Virus record (IMG/VR): IMGVR_UViG_3300024239_000015
Span: 124,001-188,000 of that record
Length of the DNA stretch: 64,000 bases
Source: a virus
Direction: 5' to 3' (one strand)
Position 1 is the first letter of the stretch. The number at the start of each line of letters is the position of its first letter. The notes under the pieces were generated by a model. That model saw nothing but the letters and a program-made list of their open reading frames with translations, had not been told where the DNA came from and made no database searches. Shown here one piece after another: positions 51,013-59,565 of this stretch. Both the position numbers and the translations under genes were made by a program.

Positions 51013-51401
51013 TCGACTACTATCTGTGGGGGATACTCCTTAAAAGTATCCTCGTGCTTATCTATTACTGGAATAAACACGAGCATCGAATTGCGTCAAG
51101 ACAACTCAACGTCACAGGACACCTTACAGCGATTTGGTCAGCGTGTATCTTAGCGTATACGCTCTGTCGTCAAACCCCTGTGCTTTTAGAGCAGTGGTTA
51201 TACGCCGTCGCTACTGTTGCGTTATTGGAGTTTATACTCTGGGTCCTTGAAGTACATTTCAAGCGAGTCTCTGTACTTAGAGGAAAACTTCTGTATAAAG
51301 AACACATGGACATCACCAAGGTCTTGCAAGGATTTGTACGCAGTAAAGCAATCTGGCTGTATTTACCCTACTGGAGTTTTTTACTCTGGTACAGCGCGTA
51401 A
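51009..51401 (+). CDS. Multi-pass membrane protein (130 aa)
   Basis: 130 aa from ATG at 51009, overlapping the helicase stop (ATGA). Three or four hydrophobic segments: YYLWGILLKSILVLIYYW, LTAIWSACILAYTL, WLYAVATVALLEFILWV and WLYLPYWSFLLW, with positively charged loops. Co-translation with the helicase suggests a possible link of replication to a membrane, but this is inference. A holin function cannot be excluded. Confidence 0.65.
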   Translation: MIDYYLWGILLKSILVLIYYWNKHEHRIASRQLNVTGHLTAIWSACILAYTLCRQTPVLLEQWLYAVATVALLEFILWVLEVHFKRVSVLRGKLLYKEHMDITKVLQGFVRSKAIWLYLPYWSFLLWYSA

Positions 51402-51420
51402 TACAAAAAAAGAAATGAAG

Positions 51421-51462
51421 CAAAAAAAGTGCATAGAGGAGGCCCGAAGGCCTCCTCTATGC
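51421..51462 (-). terminator. Rho-independent terminator of structured RNA
   Basis: GCATAGAGGAGGCC / GGCCTCCTCTATGC with a TTCG-type loop, then ACTTTTTTTG on the minus strand. The plus strand has no T-run after it, so it serves leftward transcription. Confidence 0.8.
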
Positions 51463-51855
51463 TAAGTAAGGTATGAAAGGTTAACACGGGTCTACGGACG
51501 AACATGGGTGAGTATTTCTACGATCATTCGTTAGCGTAGGTTTAGGTGTTGTGTGACTTTTAGTCATGCCGCCGTCGCGGTGTCTTGGAAGACGACTAGA
51601 AGTCAGTGACAAGGCAGGTTGGAAGGCTGCGCTCACCTTTATTACGCCGACTGTTCGTGTGGCACGCAAACGAGACGCGTGTGGAGGACTTTTCGGGACT
51701 CTTACATGACGCAGTAATCTTGGGGACTGCGTGGGCCGGAAACCACCGGTTGGCCGCTGCGCGGACAAGCAGTATTCCTTGTTTACCAAAGCCGGAGAGC
51801 TCTTGCTGTCTCCTGTAAAGGAGAGTAGCCAAATTGCCGCATCTTTCATACCTTA
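51431..51855 (-). ncRNA. Candidate large structured non-coding RNA
   Basis: Leftward RNA of about 425 nt. Its ends pair through a perfect 13-bp helix: 51843-51855 with 51467-51479 (TAAGGTATGAAAG on the plus strand, reverse complement CTTTCATACCTTA). Inside are many stems, e.g. ACGCAGT/ACTGCGT, GGCCAACC...GGTT..GGCC, GTCTT/AAGAC, TGACT/AGTCA, CTACG/CGTAG, CACGC/GCGTG. A terminator hairpin (51431-51462) with seven T on the minus strand directly follows the closing helix. An overlapping 122-codon frame exists but is Ser/Pro/Arg-rich and not protein-like. No known RNA family recognised (not RNase P, tmRNA or 6S by motif). Confidence 0.55.
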
Positions 51856-52077
51856 AACTCCCTTCGGATGTTCGAGCACGAACGCTCGTGTAGATACACT
51901 CGTCAGAGTGCAGCTACGCAAACGAGGTGGTTAGCGAGGTTTGGTATTAATCGCGTACACTGTGAAAACGTACGTTTTACCATTGATCGCTAACTGAACA
52001 GTTTGGGGTTCTTGCATGGTGGATGTGTCCTAAAAGTTGAGTGGGGGAATGGGGGAATGTTCTACAGCGGCATAAAA
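51856..52077. other. Gene-poor spacer between structured RNA and 80-aa gene
   Basis: Holds the possible 28-aa frame, a short inverted repeat CGAGCGTTCGTGCTCG near 51875-51890, and a purine-rich stretch GTGGGGGAATGGGGGAATG on the plus strand near 52040-52058. No copy of the conserved promoter motif is visible, so the start of the structured RNA is not located. Confidence 0.5.
51931..52017 (-). CDS. Possible small protein (28 aa)
   Basis: Short frame MQEPQTVQLAINGKTYVFTV... of 28 codons with a plausible beta-hairpin sequence and AGGA ten bases upstream. It lies between the 80-aa gene's terminator and the structured RNA. Protein-like composition, but too short to be sure. Confidence 0.4.
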   Translation of the reverse strand: MQEPQTVQLAINGKTYVFTVYAINTKPR

Positions 52078-52097
52078 GTGGGAGCTCACGCTCCCAC
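52078..52097 (-). terminator. Terminator hairpin overlapping stop codon
   Basis: GTGGGAGC / GCTCCCAC, loop TCAC; on the minus strand followed by TTTTATGCCGCTG. The stem includes the stop codon of the 80-aa gene. Confidence 0.75.
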
Positions 52098-52328
52098 GTA
52101 GACACGTTGTGCCTGTGGAAAGTTGCGGGCTAGTAATTCAACATTCAGAGCAGTTTGGATGTCACGGATAAATTGCGCATCTAACTCTTCTGGAACGTCA
52201 CCTACTAACTCGTATGCAACTTTTACGGTTTGTTCGCCGGATTTTACTACGACGAAACCGTCTGGGATACCGACTTCACCTAATTGTTTCAGGTGGACTT
52301 CTACGTTGGGTCTTACTAAGGTTGCCAT
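52086..52328 (-). CDS. Hypothetical protein (80 aa)
   Basis: 80 aa, soluble, beginning MATLVRPNVEVHLKQLGEV, transcribed as its own unit from a strong promoter-like motif (52395-52414) to a hairpin that covers its stop. Alternating hydrophobic strands then a helix (ELDAQFIRDIQTALNVELL). Single-gene unit with its own promoter suggests high or special expression. Not recognised. Confidence 0.7.
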   Translation of the reverse strand: MATLVRPNVEVHLKQLGEVGIPDGFVVVKSGEQTVKVAYELVGDVPEELDAQFIRDIQTALNVELLARNFPQAQRVYVGA

Positions 52329-52394
52329 GGTGTTTGCTCCTGTTGGCTGGGTGGAAAATTCCTAGGGATCTGACGTCAAGCGTCATATCAACTT

Positions 52395-52414
52395 TATATT
52401 AAATATCTATAAAA
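52395..52414 (-). promoter_or_regulatory. Leftward promoter-like motif
   Basis: Minus strand TTTTATAGATATTTAATATA preceded by TCGAATC; one base differs from the copies at 28519 and 32954. Confidence 0.65.
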
Positions 52415-52426
52415 GATTCGAGTCAG

Positions 52427-52457
52427 GCTACTCTAGGGCACTGCGCCCTAGAGTAGC
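52427..52457 (-). terminator. Terminator hairpin
   Basis: Perfect 13-bp stem GCTACTCTAGGGC / GCCCTAGAGTAGC with a 5-base loop, just after the gene ending at 52468. Confidence 0.75.
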
Positions 52458-52467
52458 TTTATGTCGG

Positions 52468-53808
52468 TTAAGTTTTTGGGATAAAATACACCATGACCGA
52501 AGCCGTGGTTTGGTACGTCTCTGTGGTAAACCCAGGACGTTCTAACGCGGTATATGCCTCTACCCCAAGGACTGTGCCGTAGCCTTCTACTAAGCCTTGT
52601 GGGCCTTGATAGAAAATACGCATGGGCATACCGGGGACTAACAACTCAGGGTCTGCATCATTCCATACGAAATGTGCCAGTTGACCTTTACGCGCTGAGA
52701 GTTTAGAAAGCTCTCGTGCGATGTTGTCCGTCACACGACGCTGAAGCATCGGAGCGTTGTTGAGTTTAGACTCACGCTCCTGGACTTGTACTGTCGCTGC
52801 GGTTTTATCGGGCTGTAAAACACCCACTCCGTTCTCGACTTTCACAAACTCATTAAACTGTTTGGTGGCAACGCTAAACATTGCACCATTGCCTTCTGAG
52901 GTTTGTTTTTGGTCACTAAAGTCAAAATGCTTTACTGCCCCAGTAATTACAACAGTCACTCGATCGTTCTTTACGTCGTAGGTTCGTTCGGTGATCACCT
53001 GGTTGCGTGGGATGATATAAAAGTCCACGGCATATTTACTTTTGTTGTATCGCGTCGTGTCATACAACGGATATACATACAATAACTGTCGGTGTGAAAA
53101 AATACCGATGTCGTTGTTGTAGATCCCTCCCCCATGTTTCTGTAGATACCCTGGTAGGTTATAAAGCTCTACACCGTGTTGGATGTTGATCTGTTTCCTG
53201 ACGGTTTTGTTATCAGGCGTCACAAACTCCAACCCCTTTAATCGCTCGTTCTCTAACCCTTTGGTTTGGCTGATCGCTTGGGTGAGTAAACACTTGAGTA
53301 AATCTCCTGGTGTGGAGTTGACGTAAGGTCCACCAAAACGAACGTATTGCAGTTTATCAAACTCTATTGGAATCAACTGAAACTTTACGTTGACAAAGGT
53401 CTGAGTCCCGCTGACTTGTGCAAGACCTGACATACTGTTCTGTCCTAAGAGTCCAGGGTCTGTGTTCTCTAAAAGGACAGCACGGTAAGTACGCAGCGTA
53501 GGTGGGAGGGACTTGATGATCCCTCCCTGTAGTTCACCGACGACAATCCGTTTCAAATCTACCTTTAAGTCGTTTCTGTGTGGGTACACGTATTGACGGT
53601 ATTGTTCTAACACCATTAAGACTTCCAGAAAGCTTGTTTCCATAAACCCTTTGACAAAGTCTTTCTCTTGGTCAAAGTTTACTACCTTCCATGGAGAGAA
53701 CTTTCCTTTGGGGACTCGAAACTCAGCCGTCAGTTGTACAAACACAGGCCGAGGGGCACGTTGGATTTGCCGTACTGCCTCGGTGTAAAACATCGGTTTT
53801 AACGCCAT
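52468..53808 (-). CDS. Virion structural protein (446 aa)
   Basis: 446 aa, last of four tightly coupled genes (57291-52468) with overlapping ends. Beta-rich, no membrane segment; segments such as VYPLYDTTRYNKSKYAVDFYI and FVWNDADPELLVPGMPMRI suggest a tail or baseplate part. The C-terminus GMPMRIFYQG...GYGTVLGVEAY has the look of the barrel domain found in several phage tail hub proteins, but this is only a hint. Confidence 0.6.
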   Translation of the reverse strand: MALKPMFYTEAVRQIQRAPRPVFVQLTAEFRVPKGKFSPWKVVNFDQEKDFVKGFMETSFLEVLMVLEQYRQYVYPHRNDLKVDLKRIVVGELQGGIIKSLPPTLRTYRAVLLENTDPGLLGQNSMSGLAQVSGTQTFVNVKFQLIPIEFDKLQYVRFGGPYVNSTPGDLLKCLLTQAISQTKGLENERLKGLEFVTPDNKTVRKQINIQHGVELYNLPGYLQKHGGGIYNNDIGIFSHRQLLYVYPLYDTTRYNKSKYAVDFYIIPRNQVITERTYDVKNDRVTVVITGAVKHFDFSDQKQTSEGNGAMFSVATKQFNEFVKVENGVGVLQPDKTAATVQVQERESKLNNAPMLQRRVTDNIARELSKLSARKGQLAHFVWNDADPELLVPGMPMRIFYQGPQGLVEGYGTVLGVEAYTALERPGFTTETYQTTASVMVYFIPKT

Positions 53809-54437
53809 GCGCGTACCCTCTCCCGACCTAAACCACTGAGTGCTGCGTTAAACACGTCAGGGGCTTCGTTGGTGTAGGTTTTCTGCTCACGTTCAAAGAG
53901 TGGGTTTGTGCCCACACCGTGTCTCCAATACTCCAACATCTGCAAGAAGTCAGAGGGAGGAGCCACAGGCTCAGGTCGCCATCGCTCTACCACAGGGTGG
54001 AGTGCGTTGATAAACTCTTGTAAGTCACTCGCGTCTTGTAAGACACGTTGTTTCTCAGGAGACGCTTGAATGGCACGTTGGCTGAAAAACATCGACTCAC
54101 TAAAGTACTCCGCGAGGACTTGGACGTGTTCGACCAGTAAGTCGTACAACTTTGCGATTTCTTGGGGTTTCTCGAACTGCACTGGAACGCCATCCAAGAT
54201 CAACTCTAGAATCGATTTGATCTGTGGAGTTTGTTCTGGGTCTCGTACCGCAGGGAGCTGACACAACACCATTTGCTTTAAAGCTGCTTCGTCGTGTTTT
54301 AAGTCCCCACTGGTGGGAGTTCCGTACAACTGGATGTGGTGATCAGTCAGTAAGTGGACTTGTGGAGCTTGTACCCACCAGAAGTAGTTAAACAACTTCC
54401 AGATAGGGGTAGCCTCCAAAGAAGGATACGTACGCAT
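53799..54437 (-). CDS. Virion structural protein (212 aa)
   Basis: 212 aa, mostly helical, overlapping both neighbours by a few bases (TAATG at the start). Starts MRTYPSLEATPIWKLFNYFWW. No recognised domain; grouped with structural genes by coupling. Confidence 0.6.
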   Translation of the reverse strand: MRTYPSLEATPIWKLFNYFWWVQAPQVHLLTDHHIQLYGTPTSGDLKHDEAALKQMVLCQLPAVRDPEQTPQIKSILELILDGVPVQFEKPQEIAKLYDLLVEHVQVLAEYFSESMFFSQRAIQASPEKQRVLQDASDLQEFINALHPVVERWRPEPVAPPSDFLQMLEYWRHGVGTNPLFEREQKTYTNEAPDVFNAALSGLGRERVRAWR

Positions 54438-55759
54438 TAGTTAATCGCTCCTAAAGCATACACGCTTAAAAACAACACTAAAGGAGTAAAGTAAAACCGC
54501 TGTACTTCACTGAGGTTGTCAAGATCGCGTGCTAAGGTTAATACCCTGGCGAGCTGAGGGGTTTGATTGTCTAACACCGCTTTGAGTTCTTGCTCTAGTA
54601 CACACGTAGCAACGTAGTCCCTGTAGAACGCCTCAGAAACGACGTAGGCGGGCTCTAGAGGCCATAGGGGTACAGACACACTACTTTGTGTGTGTAAGAG
54701 CCCTGAAAGCTCTGTGGTGCTGATTTGAGCACTGAACGATTGGATCGTAGGTGGGGTACCTATCCAGTTAATCGGACGTGTGGCGTTGGGGTGGTCTTGA
54801 GCAGACTTCACCACAAGGTCAATCCCACTGTAGCGAATGGTTCTGTACAAAGGAGGTTGGAATACCGTCTTTGTAGGCAGTAACGCAAAATCACGACGAC
54901 ACCGCACCAGCTGCTTCGTGTCTCCTTTGAGTAGAACGTCAAATAGTGTCGTGACTGTTGCTGAGTTCACGTCATCGCACACCAGCTGTTCCGCTTTCTG
55001 GTAGAACCGATAGCGGTCTTTCGGAACCAGGTGGGAGATAAAGTCTACGACGTAAGGATCGTACGTGGTAGTGTCTTGGTCAGGAACCAAGAACGCTTCA
55101 AACTCATGCACGTAGTTTTGTTCAAAGTACTGGTTGATCAACGTCTGCTGTAGAGTCAGTAACGTCTGGTACTGTGCGTACTCCGACTCGACTAACATTG
55201 GGTTTCTACCCACACGTAAGAAATCACGAACGTAGATCACGTCCTTAGTGACTTTCTTTTCAAGATCTCGTGACGTGACGTCGTCCAGTAAGGAACGTAA
55301 CTCGTAACGGATTTCATACGCAGGTTGCTGGAAGATCGACTTCGGCTCAGCTGACGTTAGCGTAAAGAACCCAAGCTGTCCCGGACGGACTGGGGCGATA
55401 AACATATCCCCTACGTTGGGTACCACGTGCGGAAATACAAACGCGGTCCCTTCGACTTTGAACTCAGCGTTTTCAGTTAAGGACTGAGGCTCAATAGGTG
55501 TCGTGACTTTAAACTCAAACTCACGGATTCGCACGTACTGCTGGAGTGCAGGAGGGATACTGGGTGAGTACGCTGTAGGCTCACTGTCTACCCCTAACAC
55601 CTGACTGTAGTACGTAACTACCCACTTGGAGCCTTTGACGTGTGTGAGTAAATCGGTCGTTGGGATTAACCGCGTGTCGTTGGTAATCCCTCGGTAGGGT
55701 TGAGTCACTAAGTCCACAGGGGTTTGTGGAGGTGTGGTGTCATCGGTAAAGAAACTCAT
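54437..55759 (-). CDS. Virion structural protein (440 aa)
   Basis: 440 aa with ATGA overlap to the previous gene. A beta-rich N-terminal half (SVSVPLWPLEP, FEFKVTTPIEPQ) and helical C-terminal region (LEQELKAVLDNQTPQLARVL), no membrane segments. Probably a baseplate or tail component of the coupled block. Confidence 0.6.
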   Translation of the reverse strand: MSFFTDDTTPPQTPVDLVTQPYRGITNDTRLIPTTDLLTHVKGSKWVVTYYSQVLGVDSEPTAYSPSIPPALQQYVRIREFEFKVTTPIEPQSLTENAEFKVEGTAFVFPHVVPNVGDMFIAPVRPGQLGFFTLTSAEPKSIFQQPAYEIRYELRSLLDDVTSRDLEKKVTKDVIYVRDFLRVGRNPMLVESEYAQYQTLLTLQQTLINQYFEQNYVHEFEAFLVPDQDTTTYDPYVVDFISHLVPKDRYRFYQKAEQLVCDDVNSATVTTLFDVLLKGDTKQLVRCRRDFALLPTKTVFQPPLYRTIRYSGIDLVVKSAQDHPNATRPINWIGTPPTIQSFSAQISTTELSGLLHTQSSVSVPLWPLEPAYVVSEAFYRDYVATCVLEQELKAVLDNQTPQLARVLTLARDLDNLSEVQRFYFTPLVLFLSVYALGAIN

Positions 55760-57291
55760 GCTAAACGTCCTCTGCGGGTTTTAATTAGTAACTCATTGAA
55801 CATCCACCACCGGACTTCAAAACTGGTTGCACGTTGTTGACCTATTTTGCGTAGTCGTCCTACGACCTTGTCGTACCCTTCTTTCTCTACTAAGCGATTA
55901 GCGATCACCCGAGGAGTAAGTCCTTGGGGTTGCATAGGCGGATACACCCAGCGTAAGACCTTTAAACACACCTGAGGGTTTTGACGAAACCGTAGTTCGG
56001 TCTGTGTGTCTAGCAGGTCTAAGCCCCACAGGACGTTAAACCGAAACCGGTACTCTAACCGTGGGTCTAAGTCACGACTGCAAGTGATCACGAAGTTCTC
56101 GTCCATACTTAAGTAGGTGTAGTCAATGGGCACACCCCCTTCGTAGATCTCAATCTGTACTGGACAGTTATTCGCACCAAACAAAAATGCACGTTCTTGT
56201 TTTAGATACTCTAAAAGCTCAGGAACGATTTCGTACTCACCCAACTGAGTTAACGTCAGTACCGTACGAGGGGTGTCTGGGTTAATCAACAGCAACGAGG
56301 TGACGATGTTCAAGTAGTTGGCGTTTGGATACTTCGGTAACCAATCGTCGTAATGAGGGATAGTAATCCCTACCGTGTAGTCTTTCGTCAACCACGAGAA
56401 ACTCCGTGGTGTGTCAAGGATTTCGTCAATAAATCCTTTATCCGCTAAAGCTTCTGGTTTATAACTCGGTAGACGGTCATACAGTTTCGCTGGTACGGGC
56501 TGTTGATGCACCAATACAGGAATCTTCCCAATAATCGAAATCGGACGTTGGTACTGGAACACAAAGTCAAACGTCGCTTCGTACGTTGCACCGGTGGTTT
56601 TACTGGGTTCACTAGGTAGGGTATCACGGAACCACCCTTGTACGTTGATCTGGTCTTCCTGCACGTACGGTTCCATTTCCGAACCATCCAGTTTGGTAAT
56701 AAACGTAAACTTTTCTAGTGCAGCGTGGTTCTTCCAGTACACACCGAAGTCTTCTGCGTAGCCTTGTTTGGTTTCCCGTAAACGATGTAACTCTAAAAGG
56801 GTAGCAAACGCTGCAGGTGGGAATGGATACTGGTAACTGACTTTGTGGAGCTGATGTGCTTTGTTATTCCGTAGCTGCCTTACGAAGTTGTCTCTCCAAC
56901 GTACCGCGTCTTGTTTGTCTTCAGAGCGGAACGTGAAGGACAACGTCACTTCCATCGTGGTCGTAACGGGACGGTAAGCGATCCCTAAGTCGGTGTCTAA
57001 GAACAAATACTTCTGATCTTTCGTGGTAGAGTTCTGCGCGATCAACGTCGGTTCGTACTCGAGCTCTTGGTGTTTCACAAACACCGCTTGACGTTGGTCA
57101 AACTGAGGCCCTACTCCTTCTTCTAACCATCCTGAATTTGTTAAACGCAGGACTTGTTGGTCTCCAAAGAACCCCACGAAGGTTTGGTCGTGTATACCAC
57201 TATTGGCTAACACCTGTTTTAAAATAGATACTGCCACAGGACGGGTGATGCTCTGGTACGTCTCTGGTAGCATGTAGTTGATCAAAGGCAT
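55756..57291 (-). CDS. Virion structural protein (511 aa)
   Basis: 511 aa from ATG at 57291 (MPLINYMLPETYQSI); GGGAG is eight bases upstream, whereas the TTG 21 bases earlier has none. Opens the four-gene coupled block. Rich in Tyr, Phe, Arg and Pro with strands such as VTTTMEVTLSFTFRS. Typical phiKZ-like tail or baseplate protein in size; no known domain seen. Confidence 0.62.
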   Translation of the reverse strand: MPLINYMLPETYQSITRPVAVSILKQVLANSGIHDQTFVGFFGDQQVLRLTNSGWLEEGVGPQFDQRQAVFVKHQELEYEPTLIAQNSTTKDQKYLFLDTDLGIAYRPVTTTMEVTLSFTFRSEDKQDAVRWRDNFVRQLRNNKAHQLHKVSYQYPFPPAAFATLLELHRLRETKQGYAEDFGVYWKNHAALEKFTFITKLDGSEMEPYVQEDQINVQGWFRDTLPSEPSKTTGATYEATFDFVFQYQRPISIIGKIPVLVHQQPVPAKLYDRLPSYKPEALADKGFIDEILDTPRSFSWLTKDYTVGITIPHYDDWLPKYPNANYLNIVTSLLLINPDTPRTVLTLTQLGEYEIVPELLEYLKQERAFLFGANNCPVQIEIYEGGVPIDYTYLSMDENFVITCSRDLDPRLEYRFRFNVLWGLDLLDTQTELRFRQNPQVCLKVLRWVYPPMQPQGLTPRVIANRLVEKEGYDKVVGRLRKIGQQRATSFEVRWWMFNELLIKTRRGRLA

Positions 57292-57342
57292 GGGGATGTC
57301 TCCCTGAGACAAAAAAAAAGAAATAGGTTCAAAACTATACGA

Positions 57343-57366
57343 TTACGGGGCTTTTCAGCCCCGTAA
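57343..57366 (-). terminator. Terminator hairpin
   Basis: TTACGGGGC / GCCCCGTAA with loop TTTTCA between the NADAR-like gene and the structural block; a T-run (TTTTTTTTTG on the minus strand) follows at distance. Confidence 0.6.
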
Positions 57367-57373
57367 CACGTTT

Positions 57374-57877
57374 TTAGCTTACATGCTTTAACCGTTTAGA
57401 AGTCCAGAGTTCGGCATAGAACTCAAGAATCCAAAACGACTTCTTCGCGTCCACGACAACAAATTGTTCACCGCCACCAAAGGTGTAATAGTGCGTCAAA
57501 GGGAGTGTGTTAGCTAGAAACAGTTTTGTAAGATCAGGGTGTTGTTGGAAACGTAACAGAATCGCACGCTTGAACTCCTCCTGAAAGTTCTCGAGTGGAA
57601 TTTGCCGGTAGTTCTTTCCTACCCGTTTTGCATCGTATCCCGAGAGTTCACGTAACGAGTCCCATTGTTTCCCCGTCCCTAACCAGTACCAGAACGCTTC
57701 TAATGACTTAAACTCTCCGTACTCTGGGTGCGTAAACCCCAGAGGAGAGAAATTCGTCAGTAACCGCCCTAGCTCAGTTCTTGCTTTGGAATAGATGTTG
57801 ACATGCGTCACACCGTCCTCGCTCAGTTGGGTGAGTTCTAACTCACCCTCTGTGCTCCCTACTTTGAAGGTTTTCAT
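57374..57877 (-). CDS. NADAR-like (YbiA-type) glycosidase-fold protein
   Basis: 167 aa with the pattern of the NADAR/YbiA family: NFSPLGFTHPEYGEFKSLEAFWYWL (shown as NFSPLGFT and FKSLEAFWYWL; Glu60 at the place of the catalytic Glu in SEHYFQ), DAKRVGKNY, then EFKRAILLRFQQHPDLTKLF matching ALRAKFEQHAELRALLL of E. coli YbiA, and a Gly-rich turn. NADAR proteins act on ADP-ribosyl or aminated pyrimidine-type N-glycosidic bonds, and some remove ADP-ribose from DNA. It may protect phage DNA or change nucleotide pools. Single gene between structural genes; ribosome site AAGGGG. Confidence 0.65.
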   Translation of the reverse strand: MKTFKVGSTEGELELTQLSEDGVTHVNIYSKARTELGRLLTNFSPLGFTHPEYGEFKSLEAFWYWLGTGKQWDSLRELSGYDAKRVGKNYRQIPLENFQEEFKRAILLRFQQHPDLTKLFLANTLPLTHYYTFGGGEQFVVVDAKKSFWILEFYAELWTSKRLKHVS

Positions 57878-57886
57878 CCATACCCC

Positions 57887-58849
57887 TTAGTGCAGGTGTT
57901 TGTGCTCTGCTGAAATGGAGTTCGTAGGTTCTCCAGTATCGTGACTGTGGTTCACTAAACCGAGCATCGCCATGAAATGTTCAATACGACGACTCACCTG
58001 AGCAGTGATCTTCACACCGTTTTCAAACTGAGGGATCACACTTACTACACGACGGTTCTGTACACGCACTTCCCAGCTATAGCCCGTAGCCACGACTTTG
58101 TTAGACACAGGACGGTTCAGTAACTCCACTGAGAACACACCCTCGTTGAGTTTCTGTGGGTACGACAAGAACGTAAACCCTACAAACTCAACGACCTCTA
58201 ACCCATGGGGGTTTAGGTGTGTGTTTAAGTAGTACTGTAGTTCTTGGTCTGTCAAACGAGTCGCTAACGCACTGGCTTGCATTTCGGCTAAGTACAGCTG
58301 CTCGTTGAGACGCACTACACAGGTTCGTGTACCTGTTTGTATTTTAGCGACGTCCTCCACTTTGAGGTCACACAGAGGAGTCGTTACTTCAAACTCATCC
58401 ATAGTCTCCCCATACTCAACGCGGGGTGCGTCACCGTAACTACCTAGGAGCAACGTGTCTATCCCAGAGACCTCAACGTCTCCTACGTGTTTGATTGGGG
58501 TGTATAAGTCTAAGTACTCACACCAGCCAAACTGAATACCTGCTAACTCCAGAACTTCAGGTAGCTGTCCGCCGTAGGTGGTGTTGGCTGCAGCGCCATA
58601 CCGTACGTTCTGTAATTGCATCACAGGACGTTCCGTCACACCGAAGCACTCAGTGTCTTTCTCCAATACGCTGAAGAACTTGGTGGCGTAATTACGACCA
58701 CCTAACTTCACTTCCTCTACAAGGTCGTATGGGGTCTCTAAGTTTAAAGCGATTTTCTGTACACAGGCTGGGAAAGGGCTCACCCCACCAGATTTTAAGT
58801 CGATAATCACAAATTGTTTACGTACGTCAAAAGTCTCTTTAATAAACAT
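57887..58849 (-). CDS. Hypothetical late protein (320 aa)
   Basis: 320 aa from ATG at 58849 (MFIKETFDVRKQFVII); AGAGGA lies eight bases upstream. Ends in a histidine-rich tail (HSHDTGEP...EHKHLH) that could bind metal. Mixed alpha/beta, no membrane segments. Followed by the NADAR-like gene at nine bases. Not recognised. Confidence 0.65.
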   Translation of the reverse strand: MFIKETFDVRKQFVIIDLKSGGVSPFPACVQKIALNLETPYDLVEEVKLGGRNYATKFFSVLEKDTECFGVTERPVMQLQNVRYGAAANTTYGGQLPEVLELAGIQFGWCEYLDLYTPIKHVGDVEVSGIDTLLLGSYGDAPRVEYGETMDEFEVTTPLCDLKVEDVAKIQTGTRTCVVRLNEQLYLAEMQASALATRLTDQELQYYLNTHLNPHGLEVVEFVGFTFLSYPQKLNEGVFSVELLNRPVSNKVVATGYSWEVRVQNRRVVSVIPQFENGVKITAQVSRRIEHFMAMLGLVNHSHDTGEPTNSISAEHKHLH

Positions 58850-58862
58850 AATGGTCGTCCTC

Positions 58863-59186
58863 TTAAGCTGCGATTGTGATACGGTTACGGTAGTCAGCAC
58901 GTACGTGGTCTGGAAGCTGTTTTAGTACTTCTGCCCGTAACGTGTTGGCAAGTACACCAGACGGTAAACGTAAGCTACGTGTACCTGTGAAGTAAAAGGC
59001 ATTCATTCCGTCTAAACAGATCGACGGGTTGGTTTGGGTTTCGTCCCAGTTTCCTGCATGTACAGGGACCAGTGACAAATGAAATTTTTCTGCTGCTCTT
59101 TCAGCAGCACGACGTAACGCAACGTCTTCCTGAGTACGGGCTGCTGTATTGAATGCGGCAAACAGTTTTTTGATGGTTGTGAACAT
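58863..59186 (-). CDS. Hypothetical protein (107 aa)
   Basis: 107 aa, basic N-terminus (MFTTIKKLFAAFNTAART) and helical first half (LRRAAERAAEKF), then LVPVHAGNWDETQTNPSICL. Not recognised. Lies in the leftward unit with small genes. Confidence 0.65.
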   Translation of the reverse strand: MFTTIKKLFAAFNTAARTQEDVALRRAAERAAEKFHLSLVPVHAGNWDETQTNPSICLDGMNAFYFTGTRSLRLPSGVLANTLRAEVLKQLPDHVRADYRNRITIAA

Positions 59187-59244
59187 AGTCTAGCTTCCTT
59201 TTTTTGAGAGTGGGGTGAGGCTGTGCGGTGGCACAGCCTTTGTA

Positions 59245-59565
59245 TCATAAACGAGCGATTTCTTCTTGGCTTAAAAACCAGAACCACTCGGTAGGTTTCA
59301 GTACCGTTTCCTTTCCAGAGTCGTCAAAGATGACGTAGTTAGACTCCACGAACTTCCCTTGGAGGTTTTCATGTCCGTAGGTTTGTCGTAAGTAACGAAT
59401 GGTCTCTGGAGTAGGGACAGCGCGAGTCAGTAAGTCTTTCGGCGTCTCACGCATGCGGCGCAGGATGGCTTTGGTTAAAGCTCTGCGAGAACGGATACTG
59501 CCGTAACCGATTAAGTCTTCACAGTGTGGTGGGATGCCTTGATAAGGGGCGATTCCTTCCAGCAC
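59245..59565 (-). CDS. Hypothetical protein with unclear start (106 aa or longer)
   Basis: The nearest usable start is GTG at 59565, but it lacks a ribosome site and the frame continues upstream with protein-like sequence (LIIRRTAFHSCFAIVKKDP, then TDGSY) to about 59637, just after the stop of the preceding gene. No ATG or GTG is found there; CTG at 59637 or ATT at 59634 would be the start. Interior has a basic helix (SRRALTKAILRRMRETP). Function unknown. Confidence 0.55.
   Translation of the reverse strand: MLEGIAPYQGIPPHCEDLIGYGSIRSRRALTKAILRRMRETPKDLLTRAVPTPETIRYLRQTYGHENLQGKFVESNYVIFDDSGKETVLKPTEWFWFLSQEEIARL

Noticed and set aside
51481-51849. 122-codon minus-strand frame starting MKDAAIWLLSF as a protein gene
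   Set aside because: It has an SD-like GGGAG, but the composition is Ser/Pro/Arg-rich and irregular, two frames are equally open, and the DNA is dominated by paired stems, so a structured RNA is the better explanation.
51431-51855. RNase P RNA or tmRNA as identity of the structured RNA
   Set aside because: The conserved GGAAAGTCC/ACAGNRA elements of RNase P and the GGTTCGA T-loop of tmRNA are not present.
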